DNA from: CAYFUF01 sp964394795
GTDB lineage: Bacteria; Bacillota; Clostridia; Tissierellales; Peptoniphilaceae
Assembly: GCA_964394795.1 (NCBI GenBank)
Contig: CAYMYX010000010.1
Location: 1-44,195, forward strand
Reading direction: 5' to 3'
Length of the DNA stretch: 44,195 nucleotides
Shown here: in pieces, positions 15,841 to 24,211 of the stretch
Layout of the letters: the number at the start of each line of letters is the position of its first letter
Numbering within the stretch: the first letter of the stretch is position 1
Made by a program: the position numbers and the translations under genes
Notes under the pieces: generated by a model
What the model was told of the DNA's origin: nothing
The model's database searches: none
Seen by the model: the letters and a program-made list of their open reading frames with translations, nothing else

Positions 15841-16821
15841 TTACTCCTTTTCAGCAAGTATTTTTAAGATTCTATCTTCAACGTGGGACTCTGCGTAAGC
15901 CAGTGCTTCCAATATACCAATCTTAAATACTTCGGCATTGGAATTGCCATGGGCTTTGTATACCGGTCTTCTGATTCCTAACAGAGGTGCTCCACCTCGG
16001 TTATCTAAGCTATACCCTTTAAGTGCTTCCTTCATGGCATCTTTAAGTAACCAACCGCCTATCTTGGACTTGGTCGAACTATAGATGCTCTTCTTTAAGG
16101 CACCCAGAAGTGAGCTGGCTGCACCTTCCAATGTCTTGAGTGCTACATTTCCAGCAAAACCATCCGTAACAAGTACATCGCATACACCATTCAAGATATC
16201 TCGGCCTTCGACGTTGCCGATGAAATTTAGTGAGCTATCCTGCAATAACTTATAGGTATCAACCGCCCTCTTGTCCCCCTTACCTTCCTCAGTGCCTACA
16301 TTTAATAGACCAACGCGAGGTCGGGTAACGCCAAGATCGGCTTCACTATAAGCGGATCCGAGTACCGCAAACTGTAGAAGAATTTCAGGAGTCGTATCCA
16401 TGTTCGCCCCGCTATCTACGAGTATTGTGCCACCATGAGGATTGGGTAACCAAACGGCTAGGCAGGCTCTCTCGATACCTTCTAGTCTCTTTGTTATGAA
16501 ATAACCGCCACCAAGTAGAGCTCCAGTGCTTCCTGCTGACAGGAGCACGTCGCCTTCTTCGTTCAATCGTTGTAAACCAAGAACGATGCTAGCATCCTTT
16601 TTCTTGCGGATCGCCATAACAGGTGATTCTTCGTTCTCGATATAATTTTCTGTTTGAATATATTCAACTTTGTCGACACCTTCTAATATCGGTTTCATCT
16701 GATCTTCTGGTCCGACTAAAATGGTTTCGAAGTCTTTTTCTTGGCGGGCAAGTTTAACTGCATTGGCCACCATAGTTGGTCCCTGATCGGAACCAAAGGC
16801 ATCGATGATAATCTTCGCCAT
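15841..16821 (-). CDS. plsX: Phosphate acyltransferase PlsX
   Basis: PlsX makes acyl-phosphate from acyl-ACP, the first step of the PlsX/PlsY route to phosphatidic acid. The product of 326 residues has the expected start MAKIIIDAFGSDQGP, then ENEESPVMAIRKKKDAS, LLSAGSTGALLGGGYF and the C-terminal NVALKTLEGAAS, GAPLLGIRRPVYKAHGNS. AGGTGA lies ahead of the ATG. Its neighbours acpP (substrate carrier) and, elsewhere in the window, fakA (acyl-phosphate from exogenous fatty acids) act at the same metabolic point. I see no FapR-type operator upstream. Confidence 0.97.
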   Translation of the reverse strand: MAKIIIDAFGSDQGPTMVANAVKLARQEKDFETILVGPEDQMKPILEGVDKVEYIQTENYIENEESPVMAIRKKKDASIVLGLQRLNEEGDVLLSAGSTGALLGGGYFITKRLEGIERACLAVWLPNPHGGTILVDSGANMDTTPEILLQFAVLGSAYSEADLGVTRPRVGLLNVGTEEGKGDKRAVDTYKLLQDSSLNFIGNVEGRDILNGVCDVLVTDGFAGNVALKTLEGAASSLLGALKKSIYSSTKSKIGGWLLKDAMKEALKGYSLDNRGGAPLLGIRRPVYKAHGNSNAEVFKIGILEALAYAESHVEDRILKILAEKE

Positions 16822-16848
16822 TTCTTCACCTCCATGACAATATACTAT

Positions 16849-16857
16849 ATTTTAACA
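16849..16857 (-). promoter_or_regulatory. Possible extended -10 promoter of plsX
   Basis: Minus strand TGTTAAAAT fits TG-n-TATAAT with one mismatch and lies 28 bases before the plsX ATG, just after the rpmF terminator. There is no matching -35. It would explain how plsX-acpP-rnc are transcribed past that terminator, but the AT-rich setting makes chance matches likely. Confidence 0.35.
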
Positions 16858-16887
16858 CAGCCACTAGGATACAGGTAGTTTCAAACA

Positions 16888-16912
16888 TAAAAAAAGTGCA
16901 GTTTCCTGCACT
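16888..16912 (-). terminator. Rho-independent terminator after rpmF
   Basis: In the minus-strand RNA the seven-base-pair stem AGTGCAG / CTGCACT closes on a GAAA tetraloop and is followed by seven U. It lies ten bases after the rpmF stop and 66 bases before plsX. Confidence 0.9.
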
Positions 16913-16922
16913 CTCCGGTAGA

Positions 16923-17102
16923 CTATTCAGCTGAAATTACTTCTTTGCCCTTGTAGAAGCCACAAGCACCACATACGCGATGTGGAAGCTTAGGTTCCCC
17001 ACAATTTGGACACACATTTGTTGCATAAGTCTTTAGACGATAGGAAGAAGCTCTTCTTTTGTCTCTTCTTGCCTTTGACGTTTTTCTCTTTGGCACTGCC
17101 AT
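16923..17102 (-). CDS. rpmF: Ribosomal protein L32 (zinc-binding form)
   Basis: L32 is a small 50S protein. The 59-residue product reads MAVPKRKTSKARRDKRRAS and then carries two Cys pairs (CPNC and CGAC), so this is the zinc-binding (C+) paralogue type rather than the zinc-free form used under zinc starvation. ATG at 17102 has GGAGGAGGTG about eight bases upstream. It is served by a perfect-consensus promoter and its own terminator. The rpmF-plsX order is conserved in many bacteria; the DUF177 gene usually upstream in Clostridia is replaced here by divergent tmcAL. Confidence 0.97.
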   Translation of the reverse strand: MAVPKRKTSKARRDKRRASSYRLKTYATNVCPNCGEPKLPHRVCGACGFYKGKEVISAE

Positions 17103-17150
17103 GGTGAACACCTCCTCCTTCGAAGTTCGTTTTTTAAGAATAACATAAAT

Positions 17151-17179
17151 ATTATACGTGGTTCATTCTCTTTTGTCAA
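17151..17179 (-). promoter_or_regulatory. Consensus sigma-A promoter of rpmF
   Basis: Minus-strand TTGACA (17174-17179) and TATAAT (17151-17156) with a 17-base spacer match the sigma-A consensus exactly. It lies about 50 bases before the rpmF ATG, as expected for a highly expressed ribosomal protein gene. Confidence 0.93.
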
Positions 17180-17260
17180 AAATATTATATGTAAATGTTT
17201 AAATTCTAGTTGAAACCCGCTCCATCTTAGGGGCGAGTGCTACGATAATGCGTCACTATT

Positions 17261-17269
17261 TGTTATACT
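17261..17269 (+). promoter_or_regulatory. Extended -10 promoter of tmcAL
   Basis: TGTTATACT fits the extended -10 TG-n-TATAAT with one mismatch and lies 51 bases before the tmcAL start. No good -35 is present at 16-18 bases upstream. It is the best candidate for the plus-strand promoter in this divergent region. Confidence 0.55.
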
Positions 17270-17319
17270 ATAGCTATTCCAAGCCATTATAGCAAATCAG
17301 CTAAAGGAAAGGGGAAATG

Positions 17320-18447
17320 ATGAAAGCGACAGGTATCGTTTGTGAACTCAATCCGATGCATAAAGGGCACACTTATTTGGTCCAAGAAGCCAAGCAAAAC
17401 AATCAAGCTGTCGTTGGCGTCATGTCAGGACCCTTCGTTCAAAGAGGTGAACCCGCCATTATGGATAAATGGGATAGAGCTCGTATCGCTGTAAATAACG
17501 GTTTTGACCTCATCATAGAGCTTCCCCAAGTCTATGCTTTGCAGAGTGCAAAATGGTTTGCCGCAGGAGGAATAAAGACCCTTTCCTTAATCGAGGGTTT
17601 GGATAGCTTATCTTTCGCCTCGGAAATAGGGTGGGACTTCGAAAAACTAACGGAATACCAGAAGGAACTGGATAAGCTACAGGCGAATGATGAAAATCAA
17701 TTAACAGCAAAGAGTTCACTCAATCAGCAGCATAAGGCTTTGACTAAAATAAGCCTTCCTGCTAATGCAAAGCTTGGTTTAGAGTACCTTCGAGCTATAC
17801 GAGAAGAGAACTTAGATTGGACCATAAACGTCATCCAACGGCAAGGCGCGACCTACCATGATGAATCTCTAAAAAAAGAATATCCTAGTGCCACAGCCCT
17901 TCGTAAGTTAATCAAGGAAAAGGGAATACCAGCTGCCCTTCCCTACTTAGCTAATGGAACGAAAGCAGATGACTTTCCGCCTCTCCTTCCATCCATCGAG
18001 AGCCTTCAAGTATTCACTGAAGTAGCTCTCATCCTCAAGAACCTCGGTCTTTCTCAATCCGCCCACTTCGAGCCAGGGATGGACTATCGTTTAATTGAAC
18101 AGATTCAACAAGCTGACAGCTTGGAAGAAGCGTTTCAAAAAGCATCCAATAAGAAGCATTCGATAAGCCGTTACCGCCGACTCCTTATAACAAGTATGCT
18201 AGGGATAGACCGAGTTGATCAAAAGCCACTGGAGTCCTATATACGTCCCCTTGCTTTCAACGATATTGGCCGACAGTTGCTGAGGCAAGCTAAGGGACCA
18301 GTGATTCAAAAGGTGAATCAGACCAAGTTACATGGCCCTCTAAAAGATATATTGGAAATCGATGTAAAAGCACAAGCCCTCTACGAATGGATGAGCAAGC
18401 AGACGGCAAAGAGAGATTATCAACCTACTTTTTACTATCCACAATAA
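17320..18447 (+). CDS. tmcAL: tRNA(Met) cytidine acetate ligase TmcAL (YlbM)
   Basis: TmcAL makes N4-acetylcytidine at the wobble base of elongator tRNA-Met, using acetate and ATP through an acetyl-adenylate. The nucleotidyltransferase-like N-terminus reads MKATGIVCELNPMHKGHTYL, with the HxGH-type motif at residues 15-18, followed by VGVMSGPFVQRGEPAIMDKW and DLIIELPQVYALQSAKWFA. The product is about 375 residues, near the usual 380-400. ATG 17320 is preferred since it matches family starts; ATG 17317 is directly before it and equally readable from the GGGG ribosome binding site. The gene stands alone, divergent from rpmF and convergent with the lipoprotein gene. Confidence 0.93.
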   Translation: MKATGIVCELNPMHKGHTYLVQEAKQNNQAVVGVMSGPFVQRGEPAIMDKWDRARIAVNNGFDLIIELPQVYALQSAKWFAAGGIKTLSLIEGLDSLSFASEIGWDFEKLTEYQKELDKLQANDENQLTAKSSLNQQHKALTKISLPANAKLGLEYLRAIREENLDWTINVIQRQGATYHDESLKKEYPSATALRKLIKEKGIPAALPYLANGTKADDFPPLLPSIESLQVFTEVALILKNLGLSQSAHFEPGMDYRLIEQIQQADSLEEAFQKASNKKHSISRYRRLLITSMLGIDRVDQKPLESYIRPLAFNDIGRQLLRQAKGPVIQKVNQTKLHGPLKDILEIDVKAQALYEWMSKQTAKRDYQPTFYYPQ

Positions 18448-18451
18448 TGAT

Positions 18452-18490
18452 AAAAAAAAACGACTCAGGCATAGGCCGGAGTCGTTTTTA
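18452..18490. terminator. Bidirectional terminator between tmcAL and the lipoprotein gene
   Basis: Ten-base arms AAAACGACTC (18457-18466) and GAGTCGTTTT (18479-18488) form a stem with a 12-base loop. There is a T run on the plus side and an A run (18452-18460) that reads as U in the minus transcript. Both convergent genes end within 15 bases, so the element probably ends both. Confidence 0.88.
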
Positions 18491-18499
18491 GTTTTCCCT

Positions 18500-20467
18500 T
18501 TATTCAGGATTATATTCCGTTGTAACCTCTACACCGGCTGCATTTTTAGCAGCAAGGTAACCGGATGTAAGAGCCCAGCCTACATCGGCACCAGGAATTG
18601 AGTCATTACCTCTTGCACCACCAGACACATCACCTGCTGCATAGAGACCTTCGATGACTTCCCCATCGGTATTGATGACCTGTAATTTGTTATTGATGCG
18701 AAGACCACCAAGCGTTGTTGCAAAGCGAGGTACTTGCTCAATCAGATAATAAGGTCCTTCGCCGATTTCTGCTGTCATAAACGCAGGATCTCGACTAAAG
18801 TCTTCATCATTGCCAGTTTGAACAAAGCTATTGTAGCGTTCAATCGTAGCTTGAAGGTTATCAGCATCAATTTCTAGTATAGCTGCAACGTCTTCCACCG
18901 TATCTGCCTTAGCAAAATATGGTCTTGTTTCTCCGTTGACTTCAACCCAACCATCAAGCATTTCTTCACTGATTCCATATCCCGTAATATTCGACTTGAA
19001 GAGATCATAAGTCGCTTGATCAAGGAAGAGGTAGAGCATGGCATTTTCTTCTTGTTCCATAACCGCAACGATATCCTTGCCCGCTGCTCTTTCATTGACG
19101 ACTCGATTACCTTCCTTGTCGACGAGGATACCAGCCCCTTTCCACGAGGCCATCGACCCGTTGTAAGTTGACTTCGCAATACCAGGAATCCATTCAACTC
19201 CATTTTCAAATAGTTCAACTTCTCCCTGATTGACCACATCTGCGCCAATTACTTGGGCCATCTCCTGCCCTTCACCCTGAGACAATTGAGCTCCGTAGTA
19301 AACGAAGTTATCTAAGCGTTCTGGCAACCACTCGTTCCGCGCCGCATAGGAACCGGTAGCTAGAATGGTATTCTCCGCTGTAATAGTATAAGTATTTCCC
19401 GCAATATCTTCAGCCTCTATACCGATAACCTTACCATTTTCATCTGTTACGAGGGAGGTTGCTTTTGTCTCCATGAGAATTTCAACATCTGTCTCTTCCA
19501 TCTTCATTGCTAACGCATTGGATAAACCAGCTCCTGCGCCTTCATATTCCATAACGCGGTCTACTCTGTTTTCTCCCAAAGGAATCAATGACTCGGCAGG
19601 ACCAGCTCCAGCGTACTCGATGGACCAGTCAGTTACCATGCCCATATAGTCGCTATAAAGGCGTAAATCTTCTTCAATACTAATTCCACCACCATTGATG
19701 AAGTTATCCTCGTACACTAGGTCAGCAGAATCATCAGTGATTCCATAAGTTTCTTCTTGTAGCTTTGACCCTGTAACCAGTGTCAAACCCCCACTGAAGG
19801 CAGTGTGTCCGCCAAGCATAGCATTCTTTTCGAGAAGAATAACAGAGAGACCTTCTTCATCAGCAGCAATCGCAGCACTCATGCCAGCACCTCCGCCACC
19901 AATAACGAGGAGATCCGTTGTTAACTCTTTATGCTCGCCATCAGCCTTCGCGACTTCAGTTTTTAATGCATCTACCTGGTCTGTTGCTTGTGCAGTTGCT
20001 TCTTCTAAAGCTCTTTTAAAAGCGGTGGAAGTGACTGTAGCTCCTGTGACATTATCAAGTGCCAGAGTCTGCCCCTCTATAGCTTGATTTGTTAAGCGCT
20101 CAATAGCTGGCTCACTGACAAACTTCGTCTCTTCAGATGATACGACATCTATTGATTCGAGTCCTTCTTCAGTAAAGGTGACGTCTAGAACCAAAGATCC
20201 ATTGTGTCCTTCGCCTTTGCCTTGATATGTACCTGCTGTGAAAGACAACCCTTCGGTTTCTTCTTCACTTTCGCTCTCTAATTCAGATTCCTCAGTAACT
20301 TCTGCACTTTCCGATTCCTCAACTTCTGTTGATGATTCAGCAGTCTCCTGATCAGAAACCTCCGAACTTTCGACACTCTCTTCTCCGCTGTTGTCACATG
20401 CTACTAGTGACAAGGCGAATAAGACAAGGATAATAAAAGATGTGATTCTCAATCTATTTTTCCCCAT
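18500..20467 (-). CDS. Surface lipoprotein with FMN-binding and FAD reductase domains (fumarate reductase-like)
   Basis: This is a 655-residue extracellular flavoprotein of the fumarate/urocanate reductase superfamily. Residues 1-24 are a lipoprotein signal ending in the lipobox LVAC (Cys24). A Ser/Glu-rich linker covers about residues 29-72. An FMN_bind domain (about 76-165) contains DNVTGATVTS (138-147), the motif in which ApbE attaches FMN to a Thr (here Thr144). The FAD domain starts with LLVIGGGGAGMSAAIAA and ends with GLYAAGDVSGGARGNDSIPG. Such proteins take electrons from membrane flavin chains to reduce external acceptors. Compared from memory with Shewanella Fcc3, the substrate-binding His and Arg residues are not conserved, so I do not call it fumarate reductase; the substrate is unknown. 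ATG 20467 has GGAGG six bases upstream. No ApbE or electron-donor gene is adjacent; it is an isolated accessory gene. Confidence 0.9.
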   Translation of the reverse strand: MGKNRLRITSFIILVLFALSLVACDNSGEESVESSEVSDQETAESSTEVEESESAEVTEESELESESEEETEGLSFTAGTYQGKGEGHNGSLVLDVTFTEEGLESIDVVSSEETKFVSEPAIERLTNQAIEGQTLALDNVTGATVTSTAFKRALEEATAQATDQVDALKTEVAKADGEHKELTTDLLVIGGGGAGMSAAIAADEEGLSVILLEKNAMLGGHTAFSGGLTLVTGSKLQEETYGITDDSADLVYEDNFINGGGISIEEDLRLYSDYMGMVTDWSIEYAGAGPAESLIPLGENRVDRVMEYEGAGAGLSNALAMKMEETDVEILMETKATSLVTDENGKVIGIEAEDIAGNTYTITAENTILATGSYAARNEWLPERLDNFVYYGAQLSQGEGQEMAQVIGADVVNQGEVELFENGVEWIPGIAKSTYNGSMASWKGAGILVDKEGNRVVNERAAGKDIVAVMEQEENAMLYLFLDQATYDLFKSNITGYGISEEMLDGWVEVNGETRPYFAKADTVEDVAAILEIDADNLQATIERYNSFVQTGNDEDFSRDPAFMTAEIGEGPYYLIEQVPRFATTLGGLRINNKLQVINTDGEVIEGLYAAGDVSGGARGNDSIPGADVGWALTSGYLAAKNAAGVEVTTEYNPE

Positions 20468-20501
20468 GTTTACCTCCATCATATTATAGTCTAGCCTACA
20501 T

Positions 20502-20529
20502 AGGATACGAGATTAACGTTACTAATCAA
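20502..20529 (-). promoter_or_regulatory. Possible promoter of the flavin lipoprotein gene
   Basis: Minus-strand TTGATT (20524-20529) and TATCCT (20502-20507) are spaced by 16 bases and lie 35 bases before the start codon. The match is modest and the surrounding 100 bases are AT-rich, so this is tentative. A TATAAT nearer the gene abuts the start codon and is too close to act as a -10. Confidence 0.35.
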
Positions 20530-20606
20530 ACATTATGAAAGATATCTTAATCTATTTATAATAATTTAATAACATGCCATCGGCAAGATTCCGCTATCAA
20601 AACAAT

Positions 20607-20640
20607 AAAAAAGCCTCTAAGAAGCTAACTTCTTAGAGAC
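20607..20640 (-). terminator. Rho-independent terminator of the asp23-to-coiled-coil operon
   Basis: In the minus-strand RNA a 12-base-pair stem (GTCTCTAAGAAG / CTTCTTAGAGGC, one U-G or G-U pair) with loop TTAG is followed by six U. It begins 12 bases after the last gene of the operon. Confidence 0.92.
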
Positions 20641-20652
20641 TTAAAACCAATC

Positions 20653-21123
20653 TTACTTCAATTCATTTCTGTTGTTATCTAATTCCTTGATTACTGACTT
20701 TAGATTCTCCTGAGTATTTGCAAGAATCTCATCAACGTAAGCAAAGACACCTTCGCGAATCTGACGCGATTGTTTCTCAGCATCAGCTACGATGCCTTCA
20801 CCAATCTTATTCGCTTGTTTTGTCACCGTGTTTTCATTGACGAGCTCGTTAAAGCGACGTTGAGTTTCACTCTCTGCATCCTGAGAAACTTTTTCGGCTT
20901 CCTTTACGATCTCTGCAGCTTGGGTATTCGCTTCCTCTAAAATGCGGTCCTTTTCGTCGTTCACCCATTTGGCTTGACGGATTTCCTCCGGTAGGCTTTG
21001 ACGGATTTCTTTAATAATCTCGTAAATCTCATCAGGATCAATTGCTACCTTCTTGGAAAAAGGTACGCTCGATGCATCGTCCATCACATCTTCTAATTCT
21101 TCGATTAATTGTAAAATATCCAT
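20653..21123 (-). CDS. Coiled-coil protein of unknown function downstream of coaD
   Basis: I do not recognise a named gene. The 156-residue product has a short acidic N-terminus (MDILQLIEELEDVMDD), then a long helical region rich in Glu, Ala, Lys and Gln from about residue 45 to 150 (RILEEANTQAAEIVKEAEKV, DAEKQSRQIREGVFAYVDEI), resembling the stalk-like helices of ATP synthase subunit b, V-ATPase subunit E/H or DivIVA. Such similarity is generic for coiled coils. It has no signal peptide or membrane segment. It follows coaD in the same operon; the ATG at 21123 shares its A with the coaD stop, with GGAG upstream; ATG 21126 is an alternative. A scaffold or cell-envelope role is only a guess. 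Confidence 0.85.
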   Translation of the reverse strand: MDILQLIEELEDVMDDASSVPFSKKVAIDPDEIYEIIKEIRQSLPEEIRQAKWVNDEKDRILEEANTQAAEIVKEAEKVSQDAESETQRRFNELVNENTVTKQANKIGEGIVADAEKQSRQIREGVFAYVDEILANTQENLKSVIKELDNNRNELK

Positions 21124-21608
21124 CATTCTCCCCCGTTACTATACTTATGCTTTACTTTAATGCCTACACTTTCCGGCACCAAACCAGAGATGTCTCCACC
21201 AAAACTTGCTATTTCACGTACAAAACTTGCACTGATATATGAGTACTTAGAATCTGCTACGAGAAAGATTGTTTCCATTTTGGGATAAAGAGATTTATTG
21301 AGGAGGGCCATCTGCCTCTCCGTTTCAAAATCCGATAATTCTCGTAGACCTCTCACCACGCCATCTGCTTCTTCCTGTCGAACAAAATCAACTAGAAGAC
21401 CAGAGAAATCCTTTACCGTAACATTATCATAATCATACAATAGTTCTTCTATCATTTCAATTTTTTCCGCAGTGGAAAATAAGGACTTTTTGGCGGTGTT
21501 CTTCAATATTCCCACGATCACAGTATCAAATTTTTCAGCACTTCTCTTGATGATATCAAGGTGGCCGGTCGTAATTGGGTCAAAGCTTCCCGGATAGATT
21601 ACTTTCAT
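21123..21608 (-). CDS. coaD: Phosphopantetheine adenylyltransferase
   Basis: CoaD transfers AMP from ATP to 4'-phosphopantetheine, the penultimate step of CoA synthesis. The N-terminus MKVIYPGSFDPITTGHLDII contains the nucleotidyltransferase TxGH motif; GVVRGLRELSDFETERQMALL and the ISASFVREIASFGG segment complete the active site. The 161-residue length is standard. The ATG overlaps the rsmD stop in an ATGA arrangement, so the two are translationally coupled, as in many Firmicutes. The coaBC gene for the preceding steps is in the other large operon of this window. Confidence 0.97.
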   Translation of the reverse strand: MKVIYPGSFDPITTGHLDIIKRSAEKFDTVIVGILKNTAKKSLFSTAEKIEMIEELLYDYDNVTVKDFSGLLVDFVRQEEADGVVRGLRELSDFETERQMALLNKSLYPKMETIFLVADSKYSYISASFVREIASFGGDISGLVPESVGIKVKHKYSNGGE

Positions 21609-22153
21609 TTCTTCTCCCTATAAATGCGCACAGTTTGGGCCTTGTAGACCCGCTTAAAATCGAGGTAAAAACCCTCTATCTCTTCATCAAAATCATCATC
21701 CGAGCTGCTCTCTACGATGACCTGGGCTCCTACCTTTAATTTATCCAGTCTGGATAATGTTAAAAGAGCCTTTTCTTCTAGCCCAAATTTAAATGGGGGG
21801 TCGATATAGACATAATCGAACCGGACAGGCGCCTGAGCAATATTCTTTCGAAAGTCGCCGAGTAGAATTTGGGACTGTTCAGCATAGCCCGCCTTTTCGA
21901 TATTCTCTCGTATAATGGATGTCATCTTCTTCGATTTCTCCGAGAAAAACACGAATGAAGCACCTCTAGATAAGAATTCTATTCCTACCTGGCCGGTACC
22001 CGCAAACAAATCGAGGCACACCGCTTCTTTATGTAGCGGCTGGATGATATTGAAGATAGCCTCCTTGAGTTTATCCTCCGTCGGCCTTGTCTTCACTGAC
22101 TTTGGTGGACCTTGGAGAAGCATGCCCTTTCTAGCCCCGGATATAATCCTCAT
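21605..22153 (-). CDS. rsmD: 16S rRNA (guanine966-N2)-methyltransferase
   Basis: RsmD methylates G966 of 16S rRNA near the P site. The SAM-binding motif CLDLFAGTGQVGIEFLSRGA and the catalytic YVYIDPPFKFGL (DPPF, typical of amino-methylating enzymes) are present, and the N-terminus MRIISGARKGMLL is diagnostic. The product has 182 residues. GGGGAT lies ahead of the ATG. It precedes coaD with a four-base overlap and follows recG by 35 bases. Confidence 0.96.
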   Translation of the reverse strand: MRIISGARKGMLLQGPPKSVKTRPTEDKLKEAIFNIIQPLHKEAVCLDLFAGTGQVGIEFLSRGASFVFFSEKSKKMTSIIRENIEKAGYAEQSQILLGDFRKNIAQAPVRFDYVYIDPPFKFGLEEKALLTLSRLDKLKVGAQVIVESSSDDDFDEEIEGFYLDFKRVYKAQTVRIYREKK

Positions 22154-22188
22154 AACTTATCCCCATTCTCATGATTTCACTTCGTAAA

Positions 22189-24210
22189 CTAATTTAGAGT
22201 CAATCGGTTCATCTTTTCCAGTTCCTTGTTGACCTCTGCTTCTAGGCGATTATTCAAACTTCTAAAATCTTCATTCGTCCGGAAGTTCTTGCTGACGAAT
22301 CGCTTGGCGTCCGCTTTAGCCTGAGTCTCATAGTCATCGAAAGTATCGCCGTGGGCAACCCCGTGCTGAGCTAGACCAAGTCGTTCCCCACTCCCCCGTA
22401 GAGAGAGATCCTTCTTCGCGATGATAAACCCATCATTACTCTGTTCCAAAATCCGCAGTCGCTCTATCGCCGATTTGGATGTCGAGTGGGCAATCAAGAT
22501 ACAATAAGACTGCTCACTGCCTCGCCCTGTTCTACCTCGTAGTTGGTGCAGCTGAGATAAACCAAAACGGTCTGCAGCACAAATCACCATCAGGGTTGAG
22601 TTTGGTACATCGACCCCGACCTCAATAACTGTTGTTGATAGCAAGAGGTCTATATTACCTTGACGGAAGTTTTCCAAAACGGTTGCCTTCTCTTCTGCTT
22701 TCAGATTGCCATGGAGAACACCCAATCTATGACCAGGTAATTCATCCTTGTAGCGTTTAGCGACATTCTCCACAGACCAATAATCCAGGTCTGACCCCTT
22801 CTCATAAATTCGCGGGCAAACGACGTAAGCCTGGTGCCCCTTCTCCAGCTCTTTACTGATAAAGGTCAGCATACGCTTCTCATATCTCCTATCGACCACA
22901 AAAGTCTCAATCGGTTTGCGGCCAGGAGGCAATTCATTGATGATTGAGGCATCTAGATCCCCGTTTTCAATCAAAGATAAGGTCCGTGGAATCGGTGTTG
23001 CGGAAAGTATTAAGGTATTGGCAACATGAGCCTTGCCTTGTAAACGTGCTCGTTGAGCAACCCCAAATCGCTGTTGTTCATCCATGATAACCAGGCCTAA
23101 ATTAGCAAACTCTACCCCATCTTGAAACAAGGTGTGTGTGCCAATAAGAAGGCTAGGGTCCTTCATCATTGCCGCAGACTGAAAGAGCTTCCTATCCTCG
23201 TTAGTTGATGAACCGGTCACTATCACTACTTGAAAACCAAGCTGACCATAAATCGTTTTAGCTAATTGATAATGTTGCTGAGCTAATACCTCAGTTGGGG
23301 CCATCAAGGCAACTTGATATCCGTTTCCAAGGGCCATATAAGCAGCAGCCAAGGACACTACGGTCTTTCCACTGCCCACATCACCTTGAAGAAGACGATT
23401 CATTGGTGAAGGGGCCAGGAGATCCTGTTCAATTTCCAAGATACTCTTTTTTTGGTCACCTGTTAAAACGAACGGTAGGCTTTCAATATAGGGCGTAAAA
23501 TCAACTTTAGTCATCAAAGGACTGGACTTGCTCTGTCGTTCTCGCTTCATCTCTTGACTGGCAAATTCGTGGATGAACCATTTGCGAAAACTCAACTCGT
23601 ATTTTGACTTGAGCAGGTCATCTCTATTCTCCGGAAAGTGAATACTCTCGTAAGTTTCAGTTAAGGTTTGAAAGCCCAAATCTTCTCTCTTAGACTCATC
23701 TAGAATTTCCCACCTGTTCATATCCACTTTTTCTAAGGCTAACCTCGTCACTTGACTACGAAATTTATTGTTCAATCCTTGTACTTGAGGATAGATTGGG
23801 TGGATGCCGATAAAGTTCTCGTTCTTAGCAGATGAGAATTTAGGGTTTATCATCTGATTTTTCTCTTGATGATAGACAGCATAAAGATAATAGGAATCTC
23901 CAATCTGGAGATTCCTACTGATATAAGCCTGATTAAACCAGACAACTTCTACTTTACCTGAGTCATCGTAAAACTCAGCTCGCTGGATAGTTCTCCGACC
24001 AGGAAGATAGGCAACCTTGCCTAGTTTTTTTAATTGTACCTTGACTAGTTGCATCTGCTGGTCTTCAAGTTCATCGACCTGATAAACCCGAGATCGATCT
24101 TCGTATTTTCGAGGAAGCTGGCGAATTAAATCTTCTTGGCTAAATATATTTAATTGGTTGAATAGGACTTCCCTTTTCGGTCCCAGTCCTTTCAAGTCGG
24201 TTAACTTCAT
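22189..24210 (-). CDS. recG: ATP-dependent DNA helicase RecG
   Basis: RecG remodels stalled replication forks and branched recombination intermediates. The 673-residue product has the N-terminal wedge/OB domain (LKGLGPKREVLFNQLNI; MQLVKVQLKKLGKVAYLPGR), then the helicase motor: Walker A RLLQGDVGSGKTVVSLAAA, MAPTEVLAQQHY, Walker B VIMDEQQRFGV, LILSATPIPRTLSLI, and motif VI QLRGRTGRGSEQSYCI. ATG 24210 comes one base after the fakA stop; the ribosome binding site is weak, suggesting coupling. The longer open frame upstream overlaps fakA and has no homology. Confidence 0.97.
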   Translation of the reverse strand: MKLTDLKGLGPKREVLFNQLNIFSQEDLIRQLPRKYEDRSRVYQVDELEDQQMQLVKVQLKKLGKVAYLPGRRTIQRAEFYDDSGKVEVVWFNQAYISRNLQIGDSYYLYAVYHQEKNQMINPKFSSAKNENFIGIHPIYPQVQGLNNKFRSQVTRLALEKVDMNRWEILDESKREDLGFQTLTETYESIHFPENRDDLLKSKYELSFRKWFIHEFASQEMKRERQSKSSPLMTKVDFTPYIESLPFVLTGDQKKSILEIEQDLLAPSPMNRLLQGDVGSGKTVVSLAAAYMALGNGYQVALMAPTEVLAQQHYQLAKTIYGQLGFQVVIVTGSSTNEDRKLFQSAAMMKDPSLLIGTHTLFQDGVEFANLGLVIMDEQQRFGVAQRARLQGKAHVANTLILSATPIPRTLSLIENGDLDASIINELPPGRKPIETFVVDRRYEKRMLTFISKELEKGHQAYVVCPRIYEKGSDLDYWSVENVAKRYKDELPGHRLGVLHGNLKAEEKATVLENFRQGNIDLLLSTTVIEVGVDVPNSTLMVICAADRFGLSQLHQLRGRTGRGSEQSYCILIAHSTSKSAIERLRILEQSNDGFIIAKKDLSLRGSGERLGLAQHGVAHGDTFDDYETQAKADAKRFVSKNFRTNEDFRSLNNRLEAEVNKELEKMNRLTLN

Positions 24211-24211
24211 T

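Noticed and set aside
16822..16887. FapR- or FabT-type operator upstream of plsX
   Set aside because: No TTAGTACC-type or TTTGA-n-TCAAA inverted repeat is present in the leader.
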